From Brevibacillus formosus (GTDB lineage Bacteria > Bacillota > Bacilli > Brevibacillales > Brevibacillaceae): a stretch of DNA of 64,000 nt. This document shows, piece after piece, positions 52,086-61,589 of this stretch. The notes beneath the pieces were generated by a model. It was given only the letters and a program-made list of their open reading frames with translations, was not told where the DNA came from and ran no database searches. The stretch is taken from the NCBI RefSeq assembly GCF_003013405.1, contig NZ_PXZL01000018.1, forward strand, positions 24,803 to 88,802. Direction: 5' to 3'. Each line of letters begins with the position of its first letter. The stretch's first letter is position 1. The position numbers and the translations under genes were made by a program.

Positions 52086-52844
52086 ATGCAGATTCAGCTT
52101 GTACGACATGCTACCTTGCGCGTGGAATATGCAGGGCTGACATTTTTGGTCGATCCGATGTTTAGCTCCAAGGGCGAAATGCCAGCAGTACCAAATACGC
52201 CCAATCAGCGCCCGAATCCAGGAGTAGAATTGCCCATATCCGTGGAGGAGGTAATCGCTGGCGTGGACGCCCTCTTGGTGACGCATACCCATTTCGATCA
52301 TCTCGATGAGGCGGCCATCCGCCTTCTCCCGAAGCATTTTCCTGTATTTTGCCAGCCACCAGATCTGGATAAGTTGGTGCAGCATGGCTTCGAACAAGTC
52401 ATTGCCATCGAAGAGGAGTATACATGGCAAGGGGTTCACTTGCATCGAACAGGTGGTCAACACGGAACAGGGGAAATTGGACAGCAGATGGGGCCAGTAT
52501 CTGGCTTTGTCTTGGAGCGGGATGGTGAGCCGGCGCTGTATGTGGCGGGGGATACGATTTGGTGTGAGGAAGTAGAGCAGGCCATTGTTGAGTATCGTCC
52601 GGATGCGATCGTTGTTTTCGCAGGCGCAGCCCGGTTCTTGACGGGAGACCCGATCACGATGACGAAGGAGGATATCGTCCATGTCGCAAATGCCGCGCCC
52701 GACAGCCGTGTTCTCGTTGCCCATATGGAGACGTGGAACCATTGCTTGCTCAGCCGCCGGGAATTGAATGAATGCTTGCAGGAAAAACAGCTGTCAGGCC
52801 GCGTACATGTTCCGCAGGATGGCGAAATCATCTCTTTTCATTGA
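52086..52844 (+). CDS. MBL-fold metal-dependent hydrolase
   Basis: This 252-residue protein belongs to the UlaG/YtnP-like metallo-beta-lactamase fold. The zinc motif is THTHFDHLDEAA, with later ligands in GDTIWCEE and VAHMETWNHC. The N-terminal strand pattern LVRHATLRVEYAGLTFLVDPMF is typical. The substrate is unknown. AGGAAAGGAAG precedes ATG 52086. It is a single-gene unit with a terminator. Confidence 0.9.
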   Translation: MQIQLVRHATLRVEYAGLTFLVDPMFSSKGEMPAVPNTPNQRPNPGVELPISVEEVIAGVDALLVTHTHFDHLDEAAIRLLPKHFPVFCQPPDLDKLVQHGFEQVIAIEEEYTWQGVHLHRTGGQHGTGEIGQQMGPVSGFVLERDGEPALYVAGDTIWCEEVEQAIVEYRPDAIVVFAGAARFLTGDPITMTKEDIVHVANAAPDSRVLVAHMETWNHCLLSRRELNECLQEKQLSGRVHVPQDGEIISFH

Positions 52845-52869
52845 GCAAACCGAATAGTAATAAAAAACA

Positions 52870-52899
52870 AAGCTCCGCAGGTCATAGCGGGGCTTTTGA
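52870..52899 (+). terminator. Terminator after the MBL-fold gene
   Basis: AAGCTCCGC pairs with GCGGGGCTT (one G-T pair), followed by a short T-rich tail. Confidence 0.8.
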
Positions 52900-52994
52900 C
52901 ATTGTCGAAAAAAAGGCTTAACCATCATTTGACAAACAAAAATCAACGTAATAAACTATTTTTACGTAAATGATTAATGTCATGAGGTGTTGTT

Positions 52995-53588
52995 GTGGCG
53001 CACGAACAACTGGAAACATATGTAGTCGAGAAGCCGGAACAGGCGATGGCGCTATTGAACCCGCTCCGTGCCGAAATTTTAAGCCGTTTGGCAGAGCCTG
53101 CTTCGGCAGCAGAAGTCGCACGTGGTATCAATGAAATCCCGCAGCGTGTTAATTATCACCTGAAGGCCTTGGAAAAAGTCGGGTTGGTCAGGCGGGTAGG
53201 GAGTCGACAGGTGCGCAATCTCGTCGAGGTGCTTTATTTGGCGATTGCGCGGACATATGTGCTCTCGGAAGGACTGAACTGGGGCAACGATACCGTTCAG
53301 CAAATGAAGGATCAAGGGTCGCTGTCTCATCTGGTCCAGACAGCAGAACGAATCAAGCGGGATGCCATGCTCTTGCTGGAGCGCTCCGATCAAGAGGTGG
53401 AGGTTCCGAGCGCCTCACTGAATGCGAGTATTCAGCTAGCCAGTGCGGAACAGCGCAGTGCTTTTGTAGAGGAATACGTCCAACTGGTGAATCAGCTTGT
53501 AGCGAAGTATCAGCCAAAAGAAAAGGGACAAGAGACGTATCAGGTGGTTCTCGCGGTATATCCAAAACAAGGAGGAGACGAGGCATGA
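52995..53588 (+). CDS. ArsR-type winged-helix regulator
   Basis: This 197-residue protein has an N-terminal winged helix (ALLNPLRAEILSRLAEPASAAEVARGINEIPQRVNYHLKALEKVGLVRRVGSR) and a longer helical C-terminal part. It resembles YczE/helix-turn-helix 20 regulators that control their own operon. GTG 52995 is the start with a weak AGGTGTTG site. Its stop overlaps the next start (ATGA), so it is coupled to the 85-residue gene. Confidence 0.87.
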   Translation: MAHEQLETYVVEKPEQAMALLNPLRAEILSRLAEPASAAEVARGINEIPQRVNYHLKALEKVGLVRRVGSRQVRNLVEVLYLAIARTYVLSEGLNWGNDTVQQMKDQGSLSHLVQTAERIKRDAMLLLERSDQEVEVPSASLNASIQLASAEQRSAFVEEYVQLVNQLVAKYQPKEKGQETYQVVLAVYPKQGGDEA

Positions 53589-53842
53589 AGGCACAAGCTA
53601 TGGAGTCAACCAAGTCCAAACCCGTAATTGTTTGGGAAAGTCGAGTCCAGCCTCAAACCGATCAGGTCATTGCCATGCCTGCCAGAAACGGAAATGGGGT
53701 TGCTGTTGAAACAGAAGCAGCTGTTCAGACATGGTTAGTGGGCCCGGCGAGTAATCCGGCAGTCGTGACGCAGGTTTCATCTGGATTTAACAAAAAATCA
53801 GTGGCAGTGCCACAAGCAACCAGCATGCGGATGGCCGCATAA
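53585..53842 (+). CDS. Hypothetical 85-residue protein coupled to ArsR and ClpP
   Basis: I do not recognise this hydrophilic protein ([20 protein letters not shown]..., end TSMRMAA). It has no signal peptide or membrane helix and is rich in Val, Gln, Ala and Thr. The start overlaps the ArsR stop and GGAGGAGACGAGG lies upstream, so it is translated. It sits 35 bp before a clpP paralogue, and might be its partner or substrate (inference only). Confidence 0.65.
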   Translation: MKAQAMESTKSKPVIVWESRVQPQTDQVIAMPARNGNGVAVETEAAVQTWLVGPASNPAVVTQVSSGFNKKSVAVPQATSMRMAA

Positions 53843-53877
53843 AAAATCGAGCGCAAACAAGCGAAGGAGGGTTTTTC

Positions 53878-54459
53878 ATGAATCTCATTCCGGTAGTAGT
53901 CGAGCAAACGAGTTATGGAGAGAGGTCCTATGACATTTACTCCCGGTTGTTGAAGGATCGCATCATTTTTCTCGGGAGTGCCATCGATGATCAGGTAGCC
54001 AATGCAGTTGTAGCTCAGTTGCTGTTTTTGGCAGCAGAGGACCCGAAAAAAGACATTCACCTTTATATCAATTCGCCCGGAGGCTCTGTCACAGCAGGGA
54101 TGGCGATTATTGATACAATGAGTTTCATTGCGCCTGATGTGTCCACGATCTGCACAGGGATGGCAGCGTCCATGGGCGCGATGCTTCTCGTAGCAGGAGC
54201 GCCAGGCAAAAGGTACGCGCTGCCCAATGCAGAAGTCATGCTCCACCAGCCGTGGGGAGGCAGTCAAGGACAGGCGAGCGATATCAAGATCGCAGCAGAC
54301 CGTATAATGCGACATCGCAACATGCTGTATACGATCATCGCTGAGCGTACGGGAAAGACAGTCGAGCAAATTGAAAAAGATGCAGACCGAGACTATTTCC
54401 TTACCGCCACAGAGGCGCTTGAATACGGCTTGATTGATAAAGTGATCGAAAAATTGTAA
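53878..54459 (+). CDS. clpP: ATP-dependent Clp protease proteolytic subunit, accessory paralogue
   Basis: This 193-residue serine peptidase forms ClpP rings that degrade proteins fed by Clp ATPases. The triad is in place: Ser98 (GMAASMGAM), His123 (MLHQPWGG) and Asp172 (DRDYF). The N-terminus lacks the usual VIEQT-xRGE form and reads [20 protein letters not shown], which is still typical. MLHQPWG replaces the common MIHQPxGG. It is operon-encoded with an ArsR regulator, so it is probably an inducible second ClpP rather than the housekeeping copy. Confidence 0.93.
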   Translation: MNLIPVVVEQTSYGERSYDIYSRLLKDRIIFLGSAIDDQVANAVVAQLLFLAAEDPKKDIHLYINSPGGSVTAGMAIIDTMSFIAPDVSTICTGMAASMGAMLLVAGAPGKRYALPNAEVMLHQPWGGSQGQASDIKIAADRIMRHRNMLYTIIAERTGKTVEQIEKDADRDYFLTATEALEYGLIDKVIEKL

Positions 54460-54475
54460 AGATGGGGGTGCCGGG

Positions 54476-55489
54476 GTGAAGATCCTATTTTTGGGGGGAA
54501 CGCGTTTTATCGGTCCACATGCAGTGAAGCGCTTGGCAGAAGCAGGTCATGAGGTTGCTGTATTTAATAGGGGGCTTACCCTCGGCGCAGCCTCTCTTCC
54601 ACAGAGTGTCGTTTCTATCACGGGAGATCGTTCCCGGCTCGGTGAATACCGGGAGGCCTTTCGTTCTTTTGCTCCCGATGCGGTCATTGATCTGTTTCCG
54701 TACTCAGAAGCAGATGCCCGTCAGCTGATAGAAACGTTTCAGGATATAGCAGGCCGTGTCGTAGCGATCAGCAGCTGTGACGTGTATCAGGCGTTTGGCC
54801 GGGTGAACAAGATCGAATCCGGTCCAATTACGACCGAGCCGCTTACGGAGCAGTCTCCACTTTGCGAGAAGCGCTATCCGTTCCGCGGGGCCAGACCAGA
54901 CCGCGAATTTTATGACAAGGTACTCGTGGAGCGAGTCGTGATGGGGCAGCAGAGTCTGCCAGGCACGATATTGCGCCTGCCGATGGTGTATGGCCCACAT
55001 GATTACCAGCATCGCGTCTATCCGTACCTTCAGCAGATGCGTGACGGACGTCCGTTTATTTTGCTCGAAGAAGGCTTTGCTTCTTGGCGTTGGGCACGCG
55101 GCTACGTAGAAGACATCGCGCATGCCATTTGCTTGGTGGCGACCAACGATCGAGCAAAAAATCAGATTTACCACGTAGCGGAAGAGCAATGCTTGTCGAT
55201 GCGAGAGTGGATTGAACGAATCGGCAGCGTTTATGGTTGGAATGGCAAAGTGATTACAGCGTCTTCAACAGAGCTGCCAAATGAGTGGGTCCCACAAATC
55301 GAAACGAGGCAGCATGTTCAACTGGATACTGCAAAAATCAGGCGAGAGCTGGGGTATACAGAACAAACAACCACAGAGGAGTCTATGCTACGTACGATTG
55401 CATGGGAGATTGATCATCCTCCTGAGAACGTTTTGCAAGGAATTGACTACAGCATAGAGGATAAAGTGGCTGCAAAGCTCGGAGTTTAG
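54476..55489 (+). CDS. NAD-dependent epimerase/dehydratase
   Basis: This 337-residue extended SDR has the Rossmann motif GGTRFIGPHAV, the active-site region ISSCDVY, and the family motif RLPMVYGPHDYQHRVYPYL. The usual YxxxK tyrosine is seen as FYDKVLVE. The substrate is probably a nucleotide sugar or similar. GTG 54476 has GGGGGTG upstream. It lies 16 bp after clpP and may share that transcript. Confidence 0.88.
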   Translation: MKILFLGGTRFIGPHAVKRLAEAGHEVAVFNRGLTLGAASLPQSVVSITGDRSRLGEYREAFRSFAPDAVIDLFPYSEADARQLIETFQDIAGRVVAISSCDVYQAFGRVNKIESGPITTEPLTEQSPLCEKRYPFRGARPDREFYDKVLVERVVMGQQSLPGTILRLPMVYGPHDYQHRVYPYLQQMRDGRPFILLEEGFASWRWARGYVEDIAHAICLVATNDRAKNQIYHVAEEQCLSMREWIERIGSVYGWNGKVITASSTELPNEWVPQIETRQHVQLDTAKIRRELGYTEQTTTEESMLRTIAWEIDHPPENVLQGIDYSIEDKVAAKLGV

Positions 55490-55504
55490 CGTACCGAATG
55501 TTTG

Positions 55505-55536
55505 AACCGTCAGGATTTTTCCTGGCGGTTTTTTGT
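55505..55536 (+). terminator. Terminator after the epimerase gene
   Basis: AACCGTCAGG pairs with CCTGGCGGTT (one G-T pair), followed by T residues. Confidence 0.88.
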
Positions 55537-55574
55537 TTGCACATCAAATTGTTTGAAGGAAGGAGGAGCCGGGT

Positions 55575-55595
55575 ATGAACAAGAGTATCAGATGA
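55575..55595 (+). other. Possible six-codon leader ORF before the chemoreceptor gene
   Basis: ATG AAC AAG AGT ATC AGA TGA follows a strong AAGGAGGAG site, and its stop lies 15 bases before the GTG of the chemoreceptor gene. It may be a leader peptide that tunes translation. Confidence 0.35.
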
Positions 55596-55610
55596 CGGGA
55601 GGCACATCTT

Positions 55611-57296
55611 GTGAAAATCAGAACAAAAATCATCCTGGCTTTTGGTGTCATATTGGCAGTCATGTTCGGTTCAGGTACGTATATGCACCTGCAAATGCTA
55701 GCAATGAAGGCATCCTACAAAGAAATTATCGAAGAGGAAAAATTATTGACGGACCTGCGCGAAATGCAATTTATCATGACAGGTCGAAATAATGACGAAC
55801 GAGCCTACTTGTTAACAGGCGATGAAGAATTTCGGATGGAATTGAAGGAAAAGGCAGCGAAGGTGGACAGCCTGTTTGCCAAAATGAACAGTTCTCTTGA
55901 GTCTTCTCACCATCGTGAAGAAATGGAGGAGGCAAAGAGACTATACAAGTCCTTTCTGGAGTCGAGTCATAAAGTGGTAGAGGCACAGGATAATGGACTG
56001 CGTGAAGAAGCCATCGCTCAGCATTTCGGCCAGGAACGGCAATCGAGAAAAGAACTGGATTCGGTTGTGAGTCGATTGGTCGAAGAGGTGCGCAATGAAA
56101 TCGAAGCAGATCAACAGGAGATGGCGAAGAACGAAGAAATTTCGGCCATGATCCAGTTGCTTTTTAATGTAGTGGGGATTCTCGTCGCGATTGTGGTTGG
56201 CGGTCTTCTGATTCGCTCCATTGTGGTACCCCTGCATCGAGTGAACAAACAGCTTCATGATATCGCTGACGGAAAAGGAGATTTGACGCAAGAGTTGACC
56301 GTCTTTTCCAAAGACGAGATTGGACAGTTGGCAGGCTCATTCAACCGGATGCTAGCCAATTTACGAGAGCTGATTTCTCAGGTTCGCGGGCATGCCCAGC
56401 AGGTTGCAGCCGCGGCTGAACAGTTGACAGCGAGCTCGAAGCAAACGAGCCAAGCTACGGAACAGATCGCCATCACGATCCAGGAAATGACGGAAGGAAC
56501 GGACAGGCAATCCCAAAACGTAGAGGAGAGTCAGCAGGAGGTCGAAGAAATATCCGCAGGCATTGAAAAAATTGCGGCACGTGCGCAAAGCGTGTCTGCT
56601 GCGGCTGCCAGTACCTCTGAGCTGGCGACAGAGGGGGATCGAACCATCCAGCAGTCGGTATCCCAGATGAACGGGATCGGAGAAACGATGGAGCATTTGA
56701 CTGCGCTGGTAGGTGGTTTAGGAAAACGCTCCGAGCAAATCGGTCAAATCGTCGAAGTCATTACGCAAATTTCAGGTCAGACGAATCTCTTGGCATTGAA
56801 TGCCGCCATCGAAGCGGCGAGGGCGGGCGAGCATGGCAGAGGCTTTGCTGTCGTGGCGGATGAAGTGCGAAAGCTGGCAGAGCAGGCTTCTGCATCGGCA
56901 CAAGAAATTTCCCAATTGGTAGCATCAATCCAGATGGAGACGAACGAAGCGGTCCTCACGATGGAAAAAGGCTCTCAAGAAGTAACAGATGGGATGGGGG
57001 GTGTCGCAAGAGCAGGAGAAGCGTTCTCTCAGATTCGCGATGCTGTAGTGGGCGTGACGAATGAGATTCAAGAAGTATCGACTGCTGCACATACCCTTAC
57101 GGAAAGTACAGGCAAGGTCGGACAATCGATGCAGATGATCGCCACTGTCGCGCAATCGGCTGTTTCTCTGTCGGTGGGAGTCTCGTCTGCTACAGAAGAA
57201 CAGCTTGCCTCGATGGAGGAAATTTACTCCTCCGCTGCCTCGCTGGCGAGCCTCGCGGATGATTTGGAAAAACTGATAGGCCATTTCAAGGTATAA
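55611..57296 (+). CDS. Methyl-accepting chemotaxis protein
   Basis: This 561-residue chemoreceptor has a membrane helix at about 5-27, an extracellular helical domain of about 150 residues (CHASE3/4HB type), a second helix ([19 protein letters not shown]), a HAMP domain and the signalling domain. The hairpin tip [44 protein letters not shown] is intact. It directs CheA and so motility. GTG 55611 has GGGAGG upstream. No other chemotaxis genes are near. Confidence 0.95.
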   Translation: MKIRTKIILAFGVILAVMFGSGTYMHLQMLAMKASYKEIIEEEKLLTDLREMQFIMTGRNNDERAYLLTGDEEFRMELKEKAAKVDSLFAKMNSSLESSHHREEMEEAKRLYKSFLESSHKVVEAQDNGLREEAIAQHFGQERQSRKELDSVVSRLVEEVRNEIEADQQEMAKNEEISAMIQLLFNVVGILVAIVVGGLLIRSIVVPLHRVNKQLHDIADGKGDLTQELTVFSKDEIGQLAGSFNRMLANLRELISQVRGHAQQVAAAAEQLTASSKQTSQATEQIAITIQEMTEGTDRQSQNVEESQQEVEEISAGIEKIAARAQSVSAAAASTSELATEGDRTIQQSVSQMNGIGETMEHLTALVGGLGKRSEQIGQIVEVITQISGQTNLLALNAAIEAARAGEHGRGFAVVADEVRKLAEQASASAQEISQLVASIQMETNEAVLTMEKGSQEVTDGMGGVARAGEAFSQIRDAVVGVTNEIQEVSTAAHTLTESTGKVGQSMQMIATVAQSAVSLSVGVSSATEEQLASMEEIYSSAASLASLADDLEKLIGHFKV

Positions 57297-57312
57297 AGCT
57301 TCGCCACAGGAT

Positions 57313-57354
57313 ACACCCCTTAGAATCGACAAAATGATTCTGAGGGGTGTTTTT
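57313..57354 (+). terminator. Terminator after the chemoreceptor gene
   Basis: ACACCCCT-T-AGAATC pairs with GATTCT-G-AGGGGTGT, followed by four T residues. Confidence 0.9.
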
Positions 57355-57655
57355 ACGAGATTCCCCACTGCCGCTGTTAAATTTCTCAATATTTTATAGA
57401 ACGTACGTTCTGATTGTGGTAAACTCTTCCTGTGGGAGGGGAATCGGCATGCTGTAGATAGCATCGTCATTCAATCCTCCCTCCAAAACCTCGCCGATGC
57501 ACCATTCGGTTCTGACCGGTGTTTCGGTGAATGCGCTTGGTGTTGTCGACTACCAAAATATTTGGTCTCGGGAGTAATCGTAGAAGATGAGTCTGTCACA
57601 GCGCTATTACTTGCGCTATGATAAGGCTTGCACGTCAAAAGGCGGAGGGGAAAAT
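57355..57655. other. Intergenic region without a recognised gene
   Basis: No open frame with a convincing ribosome binding site is present. A GGGAGGGG site at 57436-57443 is followed by ATG CTG TAG, which gives only two codons. The one notable site is the GAAC-N4-GTTC palindrome at 57398-57411. Confidence 0.5.
57398..57411. promoter_or_regulatory. LexA-like palindrome
   Basis: AGAACGTACGTTCT is a perfect palindrome containing GAAC-N4-GTTC, the core of the Gram-positive LexA box (CGAACNNNNGTTCG). Only the outer bases differ. It may instead be a TetR-type operator. Confidence 0.4.
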
Positions 57656-58018
57656 ATGAAACGATTCCGATTTGATCAGCCAGTAGGGAAAACGATTGAT
57701 CGCTATAATTCCGTCCATGCGGCGATTTCTCGTGTTATCCGCACACCTGATTCCGTTTCGATAGGATGTATCCATTTGGAAGCTGGCGGGATTGTCGGTT
57801 ATCATCCGGCGCCTTGCCCTCAGCTTTTTCTCGTCGTAAACGGTGAGGGCTGGGTACGCGGTGAAGGTACAGAGCGCATCCCAATCCAGAGTGGACAGGC
57901 AGCATTCTGGATCACAGGAGAAGGGCACGAATCAGGCAGTGAAACTGGAATGACAGCCATTGTGATCGAAGGAGATGGACTCGATCCGGAGAGCTTTATG
58001 TCCTTGTTGGAGACGTAA
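57656..58018 (+). CDS. Cupin-domain protein
   Basis: This 120-residue single-domain cupin has SIGCIHLEAGGIVGYHPAPCPQLFLVVNGEGWVR as first motif, with one usual histidine kept and others replaced, and WITGEGHES as part of the second. It may be a binding protein rather than an enzyme. ATG 57656 with GGAGGGG upstream is preferred over the in-frame codon at 57587. Confidence 0.83.
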   Translation: MKRFRFDQPVGKTIDRYNSVHAAISRVIRTPDSVSIGCIHLEAGGIVGYHPAPCPQLFLVVNGEGWVRGEGTERIPIQSGQAAFWITGEGHESGSETGMTAIVIEGDGLDPESFMSLLET

Positions 58019-58106
58019 CGCCTGTATGTATGATGACATTGGGTTGCCATTCCACCAACCGTTCATAAGCTCTCAAGACTAACAAGAAAGACGGTGTGAA
58101 AGGCAA

Positions 58107-58541
58107 ATGACATGGAAAACACATATGGTACTCGGTGCCATTGCAGGCTACTGCGCCTATCCTTCGTGGAAGGGCAGTGTCATTGGTGCAACGATGGCAC
58201 TTGTACCCGATATCGATCAAGCAAATAGCAAGCTCGGAAACTTGATGGGACCTTTGTCCAAAATGCTGCAAAAAGGATTCGGCCATCGTACGGTCACACA
58301 CTCCTGGGTGATTTTATTCCTTCCGTTCCTGCTGTTCGGCGATTCTTTGGCTGCCATGGCAGGGCTTTGGGGAATTTTGTCCCATCTGATCAGCGATATG
58401 CTGGTGGGACGTATTCAGTTATTGTGGCCGTTGCGAGTGGGCTGGCTCGGCATTCCGGTGTCCAAGTCGATGTATCGGACTGTGGATCGAATCGTATTTT
58501 ATGTAGCGATTGTGTATATTGTGATCAAAGGTTATCAGTAA
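58107..58541 (+). CDS. YdjM-like membrane-bound metal-dependent hydrolase
   Basis: This 144-residue protein belongs to the YdjM/DUF457 family. The start TWKTHMVLGAIAGYCAYP, the acidic motif LVPDIDQANSKLG, and FGHRTVTHSWVILF with metal-ligand histidines are all present, together with hydrophobic segments. The biological role is unclear; in E. coli ydjM is LexA-controlled. No strong ribosome binding site is seen before ATG 58107. Confidence 0.85.
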   Translation: MTWKTHMVLGAIAGYCAYPSWKGSVIGATMALVPDIDQANSKLGNLMGPLSKMLQKGFGHRTVTHSWVILFLPFLLFGDSLAAMAGLWGILSHLISDMLVGRIQLLWPLRVGWLGIPVSKSMYRTVDRIVFYVAIVYIVIKGYQ

Positions 58542-58626
58542 GAATAATGGACATTGAGAAAGGACCTCCCTCAGGAGGTCTCTCTATTGAATATAATCGG
58601 AATATTTAGAGCAAATCGTGATTTAA

Positions 58627-58663
58627 TAAAAAAGCTGACATCGGTTTAGAGCGATGCCAGCTT
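58627..58663 (-). terminator. Terminator of the gene at 58706 (minus strand)
   Basis: On the minus strand AAGCTGGCATCG pairs with CGATGTCAGCTT (one G-T pair) and a T run follows. Confidence 0.88.
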
Positions 58664-58705
58664 GCTAGTAGCTATTATAAGCAGATTTTTCTTATCGCGA
58701 AACAA

Positions 58706-60355
58706 TTAAGGCATCATGAACTGTTGCACGAGCTCAGCGTTTTCATTCATGAATTTGTCTGCGTTTTGCATGACTTCTTGTTGCGCTTCCATCATTTGTT
58801 GGTCAGTTGCCTTAGCAAAATTGATGGAGTTGTCAGCAGTCATAGCTGGAATTTCCAGTGCTTTGCCGAATTCTGCTTTGGACTTCAGCTTGAAGCTAAA
58901 GCCTTTTGGCATATCTGGAGTAGGGTTCGAGAAGTTCACTTTTACCGTGCCATCAGAATCTACACCATTGTCCGTCTTCGTCTCGTTTACGGTAACATTA
59001 CCGGTTAGAGCAACAGGGTCGGAGGAGAATTCGTCTGCCACTACGAGTGCAAAGTCATAGTTTCCGGTTGTTTTCTTGTCTTGCTTGGTTGTCTCGAAAG
59101 TAGTCGAGAGGTCCAGAATTGGCTGGTCGGTCTCTTTCATCAGGATGCTGAACTTGCCCTTTGTCTTGTCTTTTTCTTCTGTCGCTCTGTAGGTGAAGGA
59201 CATTTCGCCACTTTGCTGATCAGACAGGTTGTGCAGGGAGTAACGGTAGTACGTTTCAGCGCCTTTATCGTAAGAAACACTGCTGTAGACCAGTTGATCT
59301 TTTTGCTCTTTCTCATCGAGCAAGAGCTTGCGGGACAAGATTTGATGATCGCCATCCACGAGCACGACCATTCTCAATTGATCAGTTGATTTGGCGTCAG
59401 TATCTTCTGTATCCTTGATGATATCATCGAAGGCTTGCTCGTAATTTTTCTTGAATTCTTCTTTGCTGATTTCTTCTACTTTGTAGCCGCTGTCGAGCAT
59501 CAGGGTAGCTACATTGTGGTAGCGGCTGTAAATCAGGTCAAACAGCTTCTGGTCTGCTTTTGCTTTTTCTGCAATTTGCTTCGCCAGAGCCGCGCCTTCT
59601 TGATCGCTGAAAGTAACGGTGATCTCTCGTGCATCAGCCTTGAGTCCTTCTTCAGAGAAAGAAACGTCTTTTTTGATGCTTACCTGGCTGTCTTTGATGC
59701 TGTCAGCATACAGCAAGGCATACGGAGTCATGACCGCTTTGAGTTCATCTTGGTTAAAATTGATCGCTTCATTTAAATCGCTATAGCTCACGAAGCGCTT
59801 CGGCAGTTCCTCGCCGCCCAGCTTTTCCTTAAGTGCATCGCGATCTTTCAGGTCCATATAAGCGTATTTAGAGTAAAACTCTGGCAGCTTGAAGCCCATA
59901 ACAGAATCATTCATGAAGTACTCAAGAGTTGCCAGCTTTTTATCTTGCAGGTGAACTTCCAGGTTCCCCGATTGTTGATTTTTCTGTTCATCGATGTTGC
60001 TTTGCATCACGAACTTCGCTTTGCCCAGCATGTCGAGAATTTTTTGTGCTTGCGGGTCTGGGATAGTTGCGTCTAGGGCAATTTCACTCAACTCAGTGGT
60101 GGAGTGAACTGGTTTTTCCAGGTACGGCTTCATGTAGTCTTGGTATTCCCCGTAAGCTTTGGATGCGTCGCTGGAAAACTTCATCATGCTCTCCGCTTCC
60201 GCTTGCAGGTAAATCGTTTTTGCACTCTTAAACAAATCGTACTTGGCATAAGCGGTTCCTAAACCACCCAGCACAACGACAGCCGCTGCCCCCGCGATCA
60301 GCCATGCTTTTTTCTTGCTCTTGCGCGGTGGGTTCACGTTTGTTGCAGTTTCCAT
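58706..60355 (-). CDS. Large exported or membrane-anchored hypothetical protein (possibly DUF6583)
   Basis: This 549-residue protein has a basic N-terminus, one membrane helix (KKAWLIAGAAAVVVLGGLGTAYA) and a long outside domain rich in Lys, Asp and Glu (YDLFKSAKTIYLQAEAESMMKFS, QFMMP end). I believe it may belong to a family listed as DUF6583 but am not sure. No catalytic motif was seen. ATG 60355 is chosen with GGGGAGAG upstream rather than a far upstream ATG. A palindrome lies in its promoter region. Confidence 0.75.
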   Translation of the reverse strand: METATNVNPPRKSKKKAWLIAGAAAVVVLGGLGTAYAKYDLFKSAKTIYLQAEAESMMKFSSDASKAYGEYQDYMKPYLEKPVHSTTELSEIALDATIPDPQAQKILDMLGKAKFVMQSNIDEQKNQQSGNLEVHLQDKKLATLEYFMNDSVMGFKLPEFYSKYAYMDLKDRDALKEKLGGEELPKRFVSYSDLNEAINFNQDELKAVMTPYALLYADSIKDSQVSIKKDVSFSEEGLKADAREITVTFSDQEGAALAKQIAEKAKADQKLFDLIYSRYHNVATLMLDSGYKVEEISKEEFKKNYEQAFDDIIKDTEDTDAKSTDQLRMVVLVDGDHQILSRKLLLDEKEQKDQLVYSSVSYDKGAETYYRYSLHNLSDQQSGEMSFTYRATEEKDKTKGKFSILMKETDQPILDLSTTFETTKQDKKTTGNYDFALVVADEFSSDPVALTGNVTVNETKTDNGVDSDGTVKVNFSNPTPDMPKGFSFKLKSKAEFGKALEIPAMTADNSINFAKATDQQMMEAQQEVMQNADKFMNENAELVQQFMMP

Positions 60356-60397
60356 CTTTTCTCTCCCCTTTTGCTCTCTCTCTTCGCTGAATCCAAT

Positions 60398-60418
60398 GTG
60401 CGCAATGATTTTGCGCAC
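60398..60418. promoter_or_regulatory. Palindrome upstream of the 58706-60355 gene
   Basis: GTGCGCAA and TTGCGCAC form perfect 8-base arms around TGATT. Its position 43 bases before the minus-strand start and before the divergent LysR gene suits an operator. Confidence 0.5.
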
Positions 60419-60569
60419 TCGATTTTGTATTGTACCATAAGGAGTAAGAAGGGGAACGGTTTCCAGTAAATTTCTTCAAAAATGAGGAAGAAAGACCCAA
60501 AAAGTTGCATTCTTCCTCCTTTTGTATGCATATAGAACAAAGAAAAAGCGACAGCAGGGGGGAGATCAT

Positions 60570-61490
60570 GTGGATTTTCGCGTGCTGCAAACGTTTATGG
60601 TGGCGGCCACGACAGAAAATTTTCACCAGACAGCAGAAGCGTTGTTCATTGCGCAGCCTACTGTCAGCCAGCATATACGACAATTGGAAAAGGAATTGGG
60701 GATCAAGCTGTTTGAACGGGTCGGCAAGCGCGTTCGGTTAACGGCTGCGGGCAAACGCTACTTGCCACATGCAAAAGGACTCCTCCAACAGTGGCATAAC
60801 AGTATGGAGGACTTGCAGGCTTGGAGACAAGGATATCGGGAAAAGCTTCAACTGGCTGTTTCCCCGATTATCGCCCGTGCCCGTTTTTCCCATTTGCTGC
60901 ACCGTTACACCAAGCTCTATCCCGATGTAGATATCTCGATTAAAATTGTTGACTCCGTGGAAATTGGCCCGCTGGTTCAAAATGGACAGGCTGATCTGGG
61001 CTTAACCCGGATGGTGCCGGGAGAATTCCAGTTGTCTACTTATCTTTTGTACGAAGATCCTATTGTTTTTGCAGTTCCTCACAGCGGCGGAGATATGGAG
61101 GCGCCCTTGCCTGATTGGGAGCAAGAGGTGCAATCGAATCGTCTGCTGACCCATAATCACCCGGGCTACTGGGATGAGTTGCTGTTGCTTTTGCGTCAGA
61201 GGGGGCTTTCCTTGCGTACGATGGCTGTTTCGCAGGTAGACATTACAAAGCGATTCATCGAGGATGGGTTGGGCGTTTCTTTTTTGCCTCGGACGGCTGT
61301 CGATCGGGATTTGTTTGAAAACCGCTTTATTGAACTGCCCACACCTGGCCTCGTGTTACCGAAGGTCGCTTCTTATTTGCTGGTACCCAAAGCAGGGATA
61401 AGCGAGCCAGCGCAGCATTTTATGGAAATCTTGCATTCCTTGTATCCACCGATGCCGCTTGTTCTGCCGGGGGACGGACATAGAAAATAA
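60570..61490 (+). CDS. LysR-family transcriptional regulator
   Basis: This 306-residue regulator has an N-terminal winged helix (MDFRVLQTFMVAATTENF..., AQPTVSQHIRQLEKELG, LTAAGKRYLPHAK) and a substrate-binding domain. GTG 60570 is chosen because GGGGGGAG lies just upstream and the residues match the normal family start; an ATG at 60522 would add an unusual tail. It is followed by a DUF418 gene and citrate synthase, recalling the citR-citA pair of B. subtilis. Confidence 0.9.
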   Translation: MDFRVLQTFMVAATTENFHQTAEALFIAQPTVSQHIRQLEKELGIKLFERVGKRVRLTAAGKRYLPHAKGLLQQWHNSMEDLQAWRQGYREKLQLAVSPIIARARFSHLLHRYTKLYPDVDISIKIVDSVEIGPLVQNGQADLGLTRMVPGEFQLSTYLLYEDPIVFAVPHSGGDMEAPLPDWEQEVQSNRLLTHNHPGYWDELLLLLRQRGLSLRTMAVSQVDITKRFIEDGLGVSFLPRTAVDRDLFENRFIELPTPGLVLPKVASYLLVPKAGISEPAQHFMEILHSLYPPMPLVLPGDGHRK

Positions 61491-61589
61491 CAAGCCTGTA
61501 AGGTAGAGGTAAGGTGAATCGATAGTTTTGATGAGTATATGTATGCTAAACTGAACCCTGCTTAAAGACAGCAGGAGGGAATGACGAAT

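Noticed and set aside
58563..58590. GACCTCC/GGAGGTC hairpin after the YdjM-like gene as terminator
   Set aside because: The stem is good but the T tract is poor, so it was not listed as a firm terminator.
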